Part shown: piece after piece, positions 32,747 through 43,907 of the stretch
Layout of the letters: every line of letters starts with the position of its first letter
Position numbering within the stretch: the stretch's first letter is position 1
Notes under the pieces: model-generated
Database searches by the model: none
Seen by the model: only the letters and a program-made list of their open reading frames with translations
Told to the model about the DNA's origin: nothing
Assembly: GCF_002776525.5 (NCBI RefSeq)
Contig: NC_045436.1
Location: 159,631,783 to 159,695,782 of the forward strand
DNA length: 64,000 bases
DNA from: Piliocolobus tephrosceles
Lineage: Eukaryota; Chordata; Mammalia; Primates; Cercopithecidae
Direction: 5' to 3'
Made by a program: the position numbers and the translations under genes

Positions 32747-33074
32747 AAAGAATTTTCTTACTCCCTCTCATACTCTCTTCCCCTCTATAAAAAAACTGAA
32801 GCAAATAAATCATTGACAATTTTACTTAAATCTTGAGTTGCATTTTGCAACTTATTTATACCTATTATAGAAGTGATTTTATTAAAAATTCAAATTGCAT
32901 GAAAACTTTATAGAAATCTTGTACACTAAAAAAATTTTTATTCTATATATACTGTTTTGTGGCCTTTTGAAATTTAATGCATAATAAAAAGTTTATCTTT
33001 TCATTAGTTATTTTTCTACAATAATGTCTTTTGACTCTTTTTAGCAATGAACTATTTTTTAATGTGAATCTGTT

Positions 33075-33381
33075 TTTTGTTTGTTTTTTGAGATAGATAG
33101 AGTCTTGCTCTGATGCGCGGGCTGGAGTACAGCGGTACCATCTTGGCTCACTGCAATTTGTGCCTCCAGAGCTCAAGTGATCCTCCCGCCATAACCCCCA
33201 GAGGAGCTGAGACTACAGGTGTGCGTCACCACGCCCGGCTTATTTTTCTATTTTTTTTTTTTGTAGAGATGGGTTTTGCCATGTTGCCCAGGCTGGCCTT
33301 AAACTCCTGGGCTCAAGCCATCCACCCGCCTCGGTCTCCCAAAGTGCTGAAATTACAGGCATAAGCCACCACGCCCAGACT
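33075..33381 (-). mobile_element. AluJ-like element
   Basis: Reverse Alu with GTTT tail, 'GAGTCTTGCTCTGATGCGCG' to 'AGCCACCACGCCCAGAC'. Confidence 0.95.
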
Positions 33382-33396
33382 TCATGTGAAAGCTTA

Positions 33397-33590
33397 ATGG
33401 TTATTTATTGCTGTGTAACAAACCACCTCAAACTTAGTGGCTTATAAAAATAACACTCTTTTAGTCACTCATGATTCTATAATGTCTGTAGGCTCAGCAA
33501 AGAAAAACCCATCTCTGTTCCACATGATGTTGGCTGCAGTGGCTCTACTGGAGCTGGAAGAACCACTTCCAAGGTGGCTCCAGTATAAGT
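33397..33590 (-). mobile_element. MLT1-like LTR fragment
   Basis: 'TTATTGCTGTGTAACAAACCACC' with 'AAACTTAGTGGCTTATAAAAATAAC' is the reversed 3' end of the LTR family also seen at 16265 and 19215. Confidence 0.75.
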
Positions 33591-33591
33591 A

Positions 33592-33850
33592 ATGCAGGGC
33601 CCTGGAAGTCATTCATTGGAGGGACTTTGGCTTTTACACTTTGCGAGATGAGGGTTTTGAGCACAGGACTGATGTGACACAACTTACGTGTTAAGAAGAT
33701 TTCCTCGGCTGCTGTGTTGGGAATAAATTGAAAGGGGGATGAGGTGTATGGTACAGAGGGACTGGTTAGGAAATGACTGCCATAACTCAGGTGAGAGGCA
33801 GAGGTGGTTTGGGCCACTGAGGGAGCAGAGAGATAATCAGATGGGATTGA
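33592..33850 (-). mobile_element. L2 LINE fragment
   Basis: 'TGAGCACAGGACTGATGTGAC' and 'GGCTGCTGTGTTGGGAATAAATTG' fit the reversed L2 ORF2 3' region. Confidence 0.75.
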
Positions 33851-33957
33851 GTTTGGATTAACATTCATCTATGCTGGCTTCTCCTTATTTAATCACATTA
33901 TTATGAAATATGAGTTAATTTCAGTGTAAAGTTTGAGGTAGTCATTAAATAGTCAAA

Positions 33958-34216
33958 TGCTACGCCTGTAATCCCAGCACTTTGGGAGGCCGAGGTAGGT
34001 GGATCACCCGAGGTCAAGAGTTTGAGACCAGCCTGGCCAACATGATGAAACCCCATCTCCACTAAAAATACAAAACTTAGCTGGGCATGGTGGTGCGTGC
34101 CTGTAATCGCAGCTACCTGGAAGGCTGAGGCAGGAGAATCGCTTGAACCTGGGAGGCAGAGGTTGTAGTGAGCTAAGATTGCACTACTGCACTCCAGCCT
34201 GGGCAACAGAACGAGA
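33958..34216 (+). mobile_element. 5'-truncated Alu
   Basis: Begins at 'TACGCCTGTAATCCCAGCAC' (about 25-30 bp of the 5' end missing) and ends 'CAACAGAACGAGACTC'. The tail has become a TC/AC microsatellite. Confidence 0.95.
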
Positions 34217-34266
<50 letters not shown>

Positions 34267-34269
34267 AAA
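34217..34269. repeat. (TC)n(AC)n compound microsatellite
   Basis: TC units followed by AC units with AAAC interruptions, grown from the Alu tail. Confidence 0.96.
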
Positions 34270-35264
34270 CAGACAAATGTTTCTTGAATGCCTGTTCTTT
34301 CTTCCGTGCCTGCACAGTGCAGGAAACTCACTGGATACTCAAGAATTGTCTGTAGGTTGACCCGAACAGTTCACTTAACTTAGGTGACATCTGAGCACCT
34401 ACAAATGAAGACCTCAGCCATGACCTCTGATAACGCTTGTGTGACACCTGTAAACACTTTGCAATTTAGATTCCTTCACGATACAGCCAGCTCTTTCCCA
34501 TCCAAGAGACTTCTACTCCCAACTAGAGTGTACCATATCCTAATGATCCTGTTTAGCAACCACCTTCCTCTGACCAGCTGCCCAGTGAAGGCCCAACAAA
34601 TGTGGATTGAACTCAACTGCACTCCATTGGCCTCCACTCTGGCTGGAATGATGTGGAGTGAGATTCTTTAGATCCAATTCCTGGAGGCCTCTGAGTGGTG
34701 GCATATCATCCTGGGATATGTTTGTCTTTTTTCTTTTCTCTTTTTCTCCTTTCTGGGAGACTCCATGTTCTGCAGCTGTTACATCAGCCAGCTGCCCCAG
34801 CTGCCAGATGAGCAGAACAAAAGATCCGAGTTGGTGACTACTCACATCTGTACTTCTCAAAAGCAAACAGAACAGATGCCCTTAGCAGTGGGGCTCCTGG
34901 GCTCAGGGCAGGGGAAATGTACCCTGAAGGGGGAAGTTTCCCTTCTAAGAGCTGACAGAGCCACTTAACGACAGCAAGGAACATCGTGAAACAGAACATT
35001 AAACTTTGATGAACTGCAAAGTCTCAGAGGTTTAAGCTGCGAGTCAACAGAGATGTTCTAATCTATATAAACACTCTGCATGCAAATTCTGGCACAGCTT
35101 TGGGCCTTATTTGGATGGCGTTTTTGACTGCTTCTCTTGGGGGAAGGGGCTCTGAAGGCAAGAAGAGATTCTGCTAGAAGTAGAGTAGAATGGCAGGAAC
35201 TGGAGGCTGGGAAGGGAAAGGGGCAGGAGAAGATAAGGAGAGGTTGGTGAATGAACACAAAATT
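34270..35264. other. Unassigned sequence
   Basis: No gene or named repeat. Short frames on both strands lack splice context. Confidence 0.5.
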
Positions 35265-35515
35265 ACAGCTAGATAGGAGAAATGAGCTCTAGTATTCTAT
35301 AGCTCTGTAGGATGACTATGGTCAGCAGCAATCTGTGCACATTTTCAAATAGCTAGAAAAGAGGATTTGAATATTCCCAACACAAAGAAATGATAAATGT
35401 TTGAGGGCATGGAAATGCTGGTTATCCTGATCTGATCCTCATGCATTGTATGCATAGATTGAAATATCACTCTGTACCCCATAAATATGTGCAATTATGT
35501 GTCAGTTAAAAAAAT
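35265..35515 (+). mobile_element. L1MA/L1MB 3' end
   Basis: 'CTCTAGTATTCTATAGCTCTG', 'CAAAGAAATGATAAATGTTTGAGG', 'ATATCACTCTGTACCCCATAAATATG' match the 3' UTR of L1MA/MB elements, ending at an A-rich run. Confidence 0.9.
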
Positions 35516-35794
35516 AGATGCTGTGGTTTTCTTATTAACTTGGGGGTAGGAAGTGTTCCTGGGCATTCCGGGCCTGGCTTGGGTCCTGCCCTGGGGCCTG
35601 TGATGCAGCCTGGCCTTCCTGGGTCCCGCACTCACAGGTTCTTCCTACCCTCAGGAGCACGGCAGAAGTATCTGAGTGCTGGCCTCATCCTTGGCCTGCC
35701 ATTGCATTCTTTCTCCTGAAGCCTTTTAGCCCAGGGCCTAGTGCTGGGTTACAGAGGCCAGAGTTGGAGCAGGAACATCCACACGTGAATAACA

Positions 35795-35990
35795 ACTGTA
35801 AGCACAAATTGATTATTTACTGTGGGCTGGACACACCCTCTGAGGATTTATCCTTTCATTTAATTCTCAGCACAGGCCAGAAAGTAGGTAGGATTATTGG
35901 CCTTGTCTTATAGACAAGGGGGCTGAGGCCCAAGATGGTAAAGGGAGTTGCCCTGGGTCACACAAAGCCAGGATCTGCCCCAGACAGTCT
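35795..35990 (-). mobile_element. MIR SINE
   Basis: 'ATTTACTGTGGGCTGGACAC', 'GACAAGGGGGCTGAGGCCC' and 'GGGTCACACAAAGCCAGGATC'. Confidence 0.88.
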
Positions 35991-35997
35991 TATTCCT

Positions 35998-36035
35998 GAG
36001 CATGGATTCTTAACCAGAGCATGGATTCTTAACCA
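35998..36035. repeat. 19-bp perfect tandem duplication
   Basis: GAGCATGGATTCTTAACCA occurs at 35998-36016 and again at 36017-36035 without a mismatch. Confidence 0.97.
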
Positions 36036-36184
36036 TCTTAACAATCTGCCTGGGTCTCATTCTTGGAATAGAAAGAGGAGATGAGTTGTTCAGAAATGTT
36101 AAGGGAAAAGAAAGCAGAGCTTTTCCTTGCTATGTTAGAATTCTCCTCTGCCATCCTCAAATATTACAAATATTTTATTTATTT

Positions 36185-36917
36185 ATTCCTTTTTTTGTGG
36201 AGGGGTCAGGGTCCCAGATTCTGCTTGGGCATCCACTTCTCCTTGTGGCTCCAAGTCTGGCTCCAGGAGCGGTCCTTGACCCAGACCTAACTAATCAAAA
36301 CACTAGGGTGGTGCTTGACCCAGACCTAACTAATCAAAACACTAGGGTGGTCCTTGACCCAGACCTAACTAATCAAAACACTAGGGTGGTGCTTGACCCA
36401 GACCTAACTAATCAAAATACTAGGGTGGTGCTTGACCCAGACCTAACTAATTGAAACACTAGGGTGGTGCTTGACCCAGACCTAACTAATCAAAACACTA
36501 GGGTGGTGCTTGACCCAGACCTAACTAATCAAAACGCTGGTGACCATCCTGGGATCAAGTCAGGACAATCAGAGGCAATGTGATTTGATGGGGGGTTGGG
36601 GGTGCTTTGGCTTGAGCCTCCAAGGCAGTAGTTCTGCTCTTTTCTCACTAATTGTGAGCCAGGGAGGAAGGATGTAGCCCCTGCCCATTGGGAGCCATTT
36701 TGTCACCATGAATGGAGATCCAGTCTGAGAATAGAATGAATGCAGGGAGGAGAGCCAAGTTGGGGCAGAGTGACACCAGATCCTGACCTCATCCTTTGGG
36801 CATGTGAACCAAGCCATGTACTCTTCAGTTATGTGTGCTCATAAAATGTTATTTTTGCTGATGTCAGTTTGGGGCAGGTTTACTGCTGCTTGTAACCAAA
36901 AGAATCCTAGTAGAGAC
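36185..36917 (+). mobile_element. Old ERVL-type LTR hosting a minisatellite
   Basis: The flanks of the minisatellite read as an old LTR: 'AGGACAATCAGAGGCAATGTG', 'GGAGCCATTTTGTCACCATG' and a 3' end with 'GATGTCAGTTTGGGGCAGG', 'GCTTGTAACCAAAAGAATCC'. The family is probably LTR33/LTR16-like, though I am not sure of the name. The minisatellite unit resembles the LTR's own 'GACCCAGGCCT..CCAATCA' segment, implying local amplification. Confidence 0.55.
36271..36538 (+). repeat. 39-bp minisatellite, about 6.8 copies
   Basis: Units start at 36271, 36310, 36349, 36388, 36427, 36466 and 36505 (the last is partial and diverges after about 36535). Copies are nearly identical: position 4 is C in units 1 and 3 and G in the others, with isolated changes in units 4 and 5. 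Because 39 is a multiple of 3, the frame stays open and would read as a 13-residue peptide repeat, but the LTR context indicates non-coding DNA. Confidence 0.98.
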
Positions 36918-37054
36918 ATGAAGCCTTCAGTACATCTGTGGTTTGTGCCACAGCCCGGGCTGTCATTGGGCAATTAAGGAGGCCCGTGTCCTCTTCCCAG
37001 CACGCAGCAGCCTGGGGGATGCCAATCGAGGCCATGGTAACAGTATTAGCAAAT

Positions 37055-37240
37055 GCTTGTGTGACATTTACCTAATACTGTTGCAAGTGCTTTTATCCAT
37101 GTGAGTTCACTGAAGTCACCACTATCTCTACTTTTTCAGATGGGAACTGGAGGCCCAGAGAGGTTGGAGAATGTATGCAGGATGACACAGCTCCTAAATT
37201 TGGGTGTAGTGGGGCTGGGTTCCAAGGCAGCCATCATCAG
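37055..37240 (-). mobile_element. MIR SINE
   Basis: 'TTTTTCAGATGGGAACTGGAGG', 'CCAGAGAGGTTGGAGAATG' and a flanking 'GATGACACAGCTCCTAAATT'. Confidence 0.82.
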
Positions 37241-37889
37241 GCGTATAGTTTCAGCATTCTGTCCCACCCCTCTCATGACCTACAGCCAGGGAACAGAGGC
37301 TCCAGGTGGGTCTGTGGGACACAGGAGCATCTTTGTAGAATATAGAGTTATTTAAAAACTTTTCTTTAATTCTTAAACATTAAGTACAGAAACATGAGTG
37401 AAAATTCAACAGCCTCTGGTTAAGGAAATTCTTAACCACTGAGTATAGGCAAAGATGCTCATCTCTTTGGCTTTCAGTCTGACTTACTGATCCGCCCATG
37501 TCACCAAGAGGAACAGAAAACAGCGGCCCCTGTGGCCCCACTCTGTGCAATGCCAGGTTCCATTTGCCTCTGCCTGTCTCTGCCTCGTTTCTACAGGCTC
37601 TGCCTTGCCCAGACCCCAGCAGAGGCCCATTGAGTGCTCCTATGTGAGGCTCACTTGCTGGGAGGCCTCAGCCCAGCCCCAGGGGGGACTCAGCTTCACT
37701 GAGCTGCAGGCTGTGACTGGCTCTCATTCTGTCTGCATGTCTGGCTGGGAGCGCGCATGCCACTGTGGATGCTAAGTGTTGAATTAATGACTAGAAAGGG
37801 GAAGCCTTGAGCTTCTGCTTTGTTCCTGGCCCCTTCCCTGCCCCAGTACCCAACCCACTGGTTCCCCACAGAATCCCTGCTAAGGAGCT
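37241..37889. other. Unassigned GC-richer sequence
   Basis: No repeat recognised. GC content rises at 37500-37760, but CpGs are sparse, so it is not a CpG island. Confidence 0.5.
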
Positions 37890-38060
37890 CAACAATGGGC
37901 TGGACACTACGCTAAGCACTAAACATGAACTTATTCTTCAAGACAACCTTATAAAGGAGGAATTATTACTTCCACTGCTCAGATGAGGTAACTGAGTCTC
38001 CAAGAGGTTCTTAGAGGTCTGTGGCTGGAATGTATTGGAGCCAGAGACTGGGGTCTGTGG
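37890..38060 (-). mobile_element. MIR SINE
   Basis: 'GGCTGGACACTACGCTAAGCAC', 'CTGCTCAGATGAGGTAACTGAG' in reverse orientation. Confidence 0.88.
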
Positions 38061-40279
38061 CCGTGTGCCTGTGAGCATATGCCTTGGACAGGGCTGGCTC
38101 CCTAACTTCTGGCTGCTGTGATAGGCTCCTGCTTCATGGAACCTCAGGTGCTGGCAGCTCCCTGGGTTGTCCTGAGCTGGCCCAGTCCTTTGGATGTCCT
38201 GGATTGTTGGCTGTTACTCCGTTGGCCCACCTCCCTCTTTCCTCTTGAGCTCAGAGCAATCTCAGGTGGTCCTAATTATCTCCAGCTTCTTGCCTAGCAC
38301 TCATGGAACCCCTAAGCCTTACTCTTCTCCAGTCCTGCTACCAGGACAAGCTGAAGTCATATACTGTCTCCCAGGTCAGCAAGATTGGCCCTCAGGCCTT
38401 ATTCATTCTTGTTCTTTGGGGCAGGATTGGGGCATGAGGAACAGATGGATAAGGGGCTGCTTCTAAGCTACTCTCTACTGTCTATGAAGTGGCTCATGTG
38501 TTCCAGATGGGTCACTAACATGGGACGGCCTCTGCCCTCAGCTCTGGGGTTCATTCTAAACACGCTATCTGGAAAGACTCAGACATCAGAGCAGTGACAT
38601 TTCTCTGGCTATGTTTGGTGGGGATTACCACTCCCAGCCAGCTCTTAATGATCTATGGGAGAAGGGAAAGGATGGACATCTCCAAGTAACCCTGGAACTT
38701 CATTCCACCAACATCTCTGAGGCTCTTCTGTTGAGCCTCTTTCCAGAGCAGCTACCAATAAGTTAAACATGTGGGCTTGGCTTTCACGTCCTCTCCTCTT
38801 TTTATCCCTGCTCTGCCTTTTTCTTTCTCCCAGTGCCACAGAGGCCCCATGCATTGGACAAGGAGAGGCAGGGGCAGCAGAAGATTGATGTAGCCGGGCA
38901 TCCTGCTGTAAATAACAAAACCCAACTCAAGCTGGCTTCAACAGTGGAAGGTATTTATTTCCATGAGCCAAAATGCCTGGAGGTTGGGATGATATCAGGT
39001 AAGGTTTGCCCCAGCAACAAACTGAGGTCACCAAGGCCATGTTTCTCTCTGTCTGCCTCCTACAGTGTGGGCCTCATCTGAGGGCCTCACACAGTGGTCT
39101 CCTGGCAGTTCCAGGGTCTCACCTCATAGTAGCAGATAGCTATGACAGTGCCAGACCTTCTATGATCTAAGGGAAGATATCATGTCTTCTGGTAGCTTCT
39201 ACATATGTTTGAGAAATCACACTCCCTCATTGGTTCAGACTGAGTTGCATGCTCTTCCCTAAGTCAGTCACTGTGTTAGGAGGAGGGTTTATCCTTATTA
39301 GCTTAAGCTAACTGGGGCCCATCCCTGAAGGGGGACAGGGCCAATTCCAATCAATATGCATTCCTGAGACCAGGGAGGGCTGAATCCCCCAAATAGAAAT
39401 CAGGGTATTTTGACAGATAGAGGGAGGCAGTCCATCATTTGATGACCCATAGGCCAGGTTGAGAGCATCCAGGTGACAGTTGTGCCTGACGGTGAAATGA
39501 GGTACATGTTTTCCAAAGCCATTCAGTTTTCCTCTGTTAGATTCTCAGGAAAACCTAGGTGTCAACTACAGCACCAGGCATTATATTCCATGTTTTATAA
39601 ATGAAGCAAGAGGGGTTGGAGATGTACGGTGGCCTGCAGCACACTCCCAGCCATACTTGGTAGGACCTGGACTTGACCCCACACTGCTTCTCTCCATGGT
39701 ACTCTGATGGGCAGCTAGCAGCTGGCAGGGCACAGGGAGGTCACAAAGCAGTGTCATCTGCTGCATCCTTGATGATGGATTTTTTTAGAGCCAAGAAAGA
39801 AGTTCAAGGCCTACACATGGACAGTTTAGAAACTGAGGTCACCAGAGGGCAGGGAGTGGGATCAGCAGAGTCTACAATGAGAGGGTGGGTCAGGACACAT
39901 GCATACAACTTAGGGGTACAAGATCTCTTCCAAATCCTGTGAGCTGCAGAACATAAAGCTGGGATGGGAAACCATCCCAGAGGCTTGTGAAGGAGAGAGT
40001 TCCAAAGCCTGTGCCTTCTCTGCTGAGCTTGGCTGCTGACCCTCCCAGCCCACAGACATTCCCTTTGCCACCATCGGCCTCTACCACTGCTCCTGTGGGG
40101 AAATTCCACCTGGCAACCTAGTAGAGCATCCCGGAAGGCAGGGGCACTTCTTCCACTTTTGTCCTGTCCCCTATTTGTGAGGCTTCTGCTGAATAGACAG
40201 GCTTGTTTATTTCCGCAATTTCCTCTAGTTCTACAAGTGACTCTTGAAGATGTTTACATGGTACAAAGACAAGTTTTGG
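38061..40279. other. Unassigned sequence, probable old LTR at 38925-39480
   Basis: No coding feature recognised. 38925-39480 ('AACCCAACTCAAGCTGGCTTC', 'CACTCCCTCATTGGTTCAGAC', 'AGACCAGGGAGGGCTGAATC') has the layout of an old LTR or DNA element similar in style to 18830-19140. The ends are not definable by eye. Confidence 0.35.
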
Positions 40280-40485
40280 GATCAGCATTGCTAGGATTTC
40301 AGTTTCAGGTCTACCACTTATTGGCTGTGTGACCTTTGTCATCTATGAAACAGGCAAATAACAGTCCCAGCCCCTCAGGGCCATTGGGGATATTATAAAT
40401 AAGGAAGTTAGATATGCTAAGTGCTCAGTGAATAGATTCATATGTGAAAGTGTTCACAGTAGTGCCTGGCACAAAATACCTGGTT
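40280..40485 (+). mobile_element. MIR SINE
   Basis: 'CAGGTCTACCACTTATTGGCTG', 'TGTGACCTTTGTCATCTATG', 'AGTGCCTGGCACAAAATACC'. Confidence 0.9.
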
Positions 40486-40963
40486 GTAAAAAAAAGTTAC
40501 CAATGATAATGATGAAGATCATGATATTTCTAAGGGCCTGTTATGATAGACTTTTCTTTTCTGTGTAAGTAATCTAAATTGTTGACAGGCCTGACCACTG
40601 CCAGGATGTTGGCACTGGCAATCCAAGGAGAGGCATGGGGGCAGGATGGGGGTAACTGACTGTTTCCATCCAAAGTCTCCCTCCCTCTCCTTCTGTTACT
40701 TCCCTGCAGTCTCTTGCTTCTGGGTCATTCTAGGAGGCATTGCCCACCCAATTTCCATGCCATTGCAGGAGATATGGAGGCTGTGATGAGGGAGTCAACA
40801 AGGAGGGGCTCCTGGGGCAGGACTGGACTGCACCTGAGATTCAGTGTTGGGGGCATGCCCATGGAGCTGGGGATAGACGGGAGAGGAGAGCCAGGGAGTT
40901 GAGATCTTGTGTCCTGGGAGAGAAGGGATTCTTTCACCTCCCTGGATTGTGAAGCTGGGTCCA
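40486..40963. other. Unassigned sequence
   Basis: Nothing recognised. Overlapping frames on both strands have no domain support. Confidence 0.5.
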
Positions 40964-41312
40964 TGATGTGGTTTCACTGCATCCCCACCCAAATCTCACC
41001 TTGAATTGTAATAATCCCTATGTGTCAAGGGTGGGCCAGGTGGAGACAGTTGAATCATGAGGGTGGTTTCCCCCATACTGTCCTTCTGGTAGTGAATAAG
41101 CCTCGTGGGATCTGATGGTTTTAAAAATGGGAGTTCCCTGGCATAAGCTCTCTTGTCTGCTGCCACGTAAGACATGACTTTGCTCCTCATTTGCCTTCCA
41201 CTGTGGTTGTGAGGCCTCCCCAACCATATGTGAGTCAACTAAACCTCTTTCCTTTATAAATTACCCAGTCTCAGGTATGTCTTTATTAGCAGCATAAGGA
41301 CAGACTAATACA
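40964..41312 (+). mobile_element. THE1 solo LTR with perfect 5-bp duplication
   Basis: Starts 'TGATGTGGTTTCACTGC', contains 'CCACCCAAATCTCACCTTG' and 'TAAACCTCTTTCCTTTATAAATT' in shorter form, ends 'CAGACTAATACA'. The target duplication GTCCA flanks it at 40959-40963 and 41313-41317. No proviral interior, so it is a recombined solo LTR of the ERVL-MaLR family. Confidence 0.96.
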
Positions 41313-41619
41313 GTCCATCTCTGAGCTTCTTTAAGCAGAGCTGCCAGGTATGGCCCTGGAGGGAGACATCCACCACACCTGGGGTTGACCTCTTCAGCTC
41401 CCATTGCTTGGGCGTTCCTATGTCAGAGGCTGTTGCAAACTTCCCAGCTGAGCTGTGAAGGTCAGCGTGTGATGGTCAACATGTAATGAGCATGCCTCCC
41501 TCCTCACAGCTGAATGCAGCTCCTCCTTCCTCAATACCTAGCTGGGCCTTTTAGGTTTCTCCAAAAGAAGACAGAGGGCAGTCTACTGGGAGAAACTCTG
41601 AGGATGTGGGCTAGAAAGA

Positions 41620-41785
41620 GCCTCAGGCCTGAGGTCAAGCCACTTGGGTTCATATCTCAGCTCTTCTGCTTGCAGCACTTATGACCTTGGGCAATTGCCT
41701 AACCCATCAGAACTCAGTTTCCTCAGCTATAAAATGAGGATTGCTAATGTTGGCCTCATCTGCCTTGTAGGGGTGTTGTGTTTAA
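41620..41785 (+). mobile_element. MIR SINE
   Basis: 'CACTTGGGTTCATATCTCAGC', 'TTATGACCTTGGGCAATTGCC', 'CTCAGTTTCCTCAGCTATAAAA'. Confidence 0.93.
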
Positions 41786-41794
41786 ATCCCACAT

Positions 41795-41950
41795 CCACCG
41801 CTTTGTATCAAAATAGCCATAAATCATCCTCAGCTTTCTCATCTGTAAAGTGGGGACACACGGACTCCTTCGGAGGGTTGTGGTGAGGGTTCAATGAGGA
41901 GATGGATGCAAGTTGCCCATCACAATGGGGCTATGAGCATTGGTAAGTTC
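41795..41950 (+). mobile_element. MIR SINE 3' part
   Basis: 'CTCAGCTTTCTCATCTGTAAAG' and 'GGAGGGTTGTGGTGAGGGTT' repeat the MIR motif immediately after another MIR, so two copies lie in tandem. Confidence 0.85.
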
Positions 41951-42529
41951 CAAGGTGTGCTAAGATCTGGAATTAGGGAAGAAGCTGCAATTTTCTTTAG
42001 TAATGGAGACAGATGTAGACCCTCTTGAATCCGAGTCTCCTGGTGGGGCACATTGAGGGTGTTGAGGGGTGAACAGGACCACAGATCCCCAGGGTACAGA
42101 ATTCAAGAGGCAAGGCAAGCTGTTTAAGGATGTCAAGGAGGAATGCAGTGAGGAAGGAGGCAGACCAAGGCCCACCCTGGGGACTTCAGGAAGTGCTGCA
42201 AGGTGAGCCCCCGAGCTGCAGAAAGAACTGTGGTACCCAAGACCTGCCACTGCCTCTGCTGGAGTTGCTGTGTCTCAGGGCAAGTTTCCCTTAGCTGAAG
42301 GTCCTTCATGCCGTCATGGAGACTTGACAATCTTGAGATCCCAAACGTCAAAGACTTGAGATCCCAAATGTCAAAGCTCCTGGTGACCAGCTCTTTCAGT
42401 TCATGTACCTGCAGCCATTTTCCCATGGCACACCCAGAGTTCCAGGGCCACTGTGTGTGTCAAGTACTTGGGATTGTGAAAACCAACTCCTTCAACGAAT
42501 TACCTGCTAGTTGAAGGAGCTAAGCTCCT
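41951..42529. other. Unassigned sequence
   Basis: No gene recognised; contains the 23-bp duplication listed separately. Confidence 0.5.
42332..42377. repeat. 23-bp tandem duplication
   Basis: CTTGAGATCCCAAACGTCAA.. at 42332-42354 and its copy at 42355-42377 differ at two positions. Confidence 0.93.
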
Positions 42530-42692
42530 CAAAGTGTAGCTTCCATTTCTGTCAGAATCTCCCGGGGATCTTTGGAAAAATGCAAATTTCTGGGCCCCAT
42601 CCTGGAATGAGAATGGACTAGAGAAGCATCAGGAAGTTGCATTTGCAGGGAGCACCCATGTGGGTCTTCTGGCGGGAAAACCACTGGCCAAA
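42530..42692 (-). mobile_element. MER20-like hAT fragment
   Basis: 'GTCAGAATCTCCCGGGGATC', 'AAATGCAAATTTCTGGGCCCC' and a terminal 'AAAACCACTGG' fit a diverged MER20 or related Charlie element. Confidence 0.65.
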
Positions 42693-43351
42693 GGAAAGAA
42701 ATGAACATTTTATTAACCACCGAACTCTCCTTACACTTTCTCCATGAGACAGGCCTCCACTCTCAGGGCTGACTTTATGGGTGTGAGACCGGAGCACTTG
42801 CACGGGGCCTGTGCCTAGAAGGGCCCCAGCCTGGATTTAATACTCTGTTGTCACCATCTTGAAATTCTTAATAGCTTTCGAACAAGAGTTTCCTGCAAAT
42901 TATGTCTCAGGTCATGTCCTCTAAATAGATGACAACTGCAGAAAGGATAGACTTGCCCAGGGCCACAGGGCTAAATTGTGAAAAGGGGTTTGGTATCCTG
43001 ATGTGTTTGATTCCAAAGCTCTGCTATCTCATGAAGCTGAGACCCAAAAAGAATGAACTCTAAATGGTAGGATTTCAGATTTCAACCATCTTGTCAAGAA
43101 CCAGGAAATTTCAGGGTGAGGGGAGGACCTCTTCCAGGAACCCTCACACTATACCAGGTAAGTTACTCATAAGGACAAGGATAATTTATAAACGTATTCA
43201 ACTTTAGGGCAGGGAAGCTTCTATGCAACTCCCTCTGACAGTCCCTGTTGGAGAGCTAGGGTAGAGAAACCCTCTGTTTCCTTCCTTCCTCTTTAAAGCT
43301 TTGCTGTTCAGAGAAAATAAGGCAAAGAAGCAGAGTGGGAGTGGATAGGAT
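42693..43351. other. Unassigned sequence
   Basis: No gene recognised. 'GGGCCACAGGGCTAAATTGTG' near 42960 faintly resembles reverse MIR. Confidence 0.45.
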
Positions 43352-43400
43352 CTAGGGTCTGAAGAGGGGGCTCTAAAACCAGCTCTGTTACCTACTAGAT
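43352..43400 (+). mobile_element. MIR SINE, 5' part
   Basis: 'AAAACCAGCTCTGTTACCTAC' is MIR sequence cut by MER1B. The same MIR continues at about 43741-43782 and 43908-44020. Confidence 0.7.
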
Positions 43401-43732
43401 CAGCGGTCCCCGACGTTTTTGACACCAGAGACCACCTGGTAGAAGACAATTTTTCCACAGACTGGGGGCGGGGAGGGGAGGAAGGAAACTGTTCCACCTC
43501 AGATCATCGGGCACTAGTTAGATTCTCACAAGGACTTCACAACCTAGATCCCTCACATGTGCAGTTCACTATAGGGTTCACGCTCCCATGAGAATCTACT
43601 GCCGCTGCTGATCTGACAGGAGGCGGAGCTCAGGTGGTAATGCTTGCTCGCCTACCGCTCACCTTCTGTGTGGCCCGGTTTCTAACAGGCCACGGACTGC
43701 ACTGGTCTACAGCCTGGGGTTAGGGATCCCTG
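43401..43732 (-). mobile_element. MER1B hAT-Charlie DNA transposon
   Basis: Full length, from 'CAGCGGTCCCCGACG' to 'TTAGGGATCCCTG'. Internal 'TGATCTGACAGGAGGCGG' and 'TAACAGGCCACGGACTGCAC' match MER1B (about 330 bp). The flanking 8-mers TACTAGAT and TGAATAAT are not convincing duplications. Confidence 0.93.
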
Positions 43733-43782
43733 TGAATAATAGTAGAGCAATGAGTCCCTTGAACGCTGAGTCTCAGTTTTTT

Positions 43783-43907
43783 GTTTTTTAGTAGAGATGA
43801 GGTCTTGCATGTTGCTCAGGCTGGTCTTGAACTCCTGAGCTCAAGCAATCTGTCTGCCCTGGCCTCAAAGTGCTGGGATTACAGGGAAGAACCACTGCAC
43901 TTGGCCT
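43783..43907 (-). mobile_element. Alu right-monomer-like fragment (FRAM-type)
   Basis: One reverse monomer 'GTAGAGATGAGGTCTTGC' to 'CACTGCACTTGGCC' flanked by the duplication TGAGTCTCAGTTTTTT at 43767-43782 and 43908-43923. The intact duplication suggests it inserted as a monomer, not as a truncated Alu. Confidence 0.9.

Noticed and set aside
36086..36454. Open frame with repeated 13-residue units that could look like a repeat protein
   Set aside because: Produced by the 39-bp minisatellite inside an old LTR; frame is kept only because the period is divisible by three.
36271..36538. CRISPR-like array of direct repeats
   Set aside because: The copies are contiguous with no unique spacers, and the genome is clearly a primate's.
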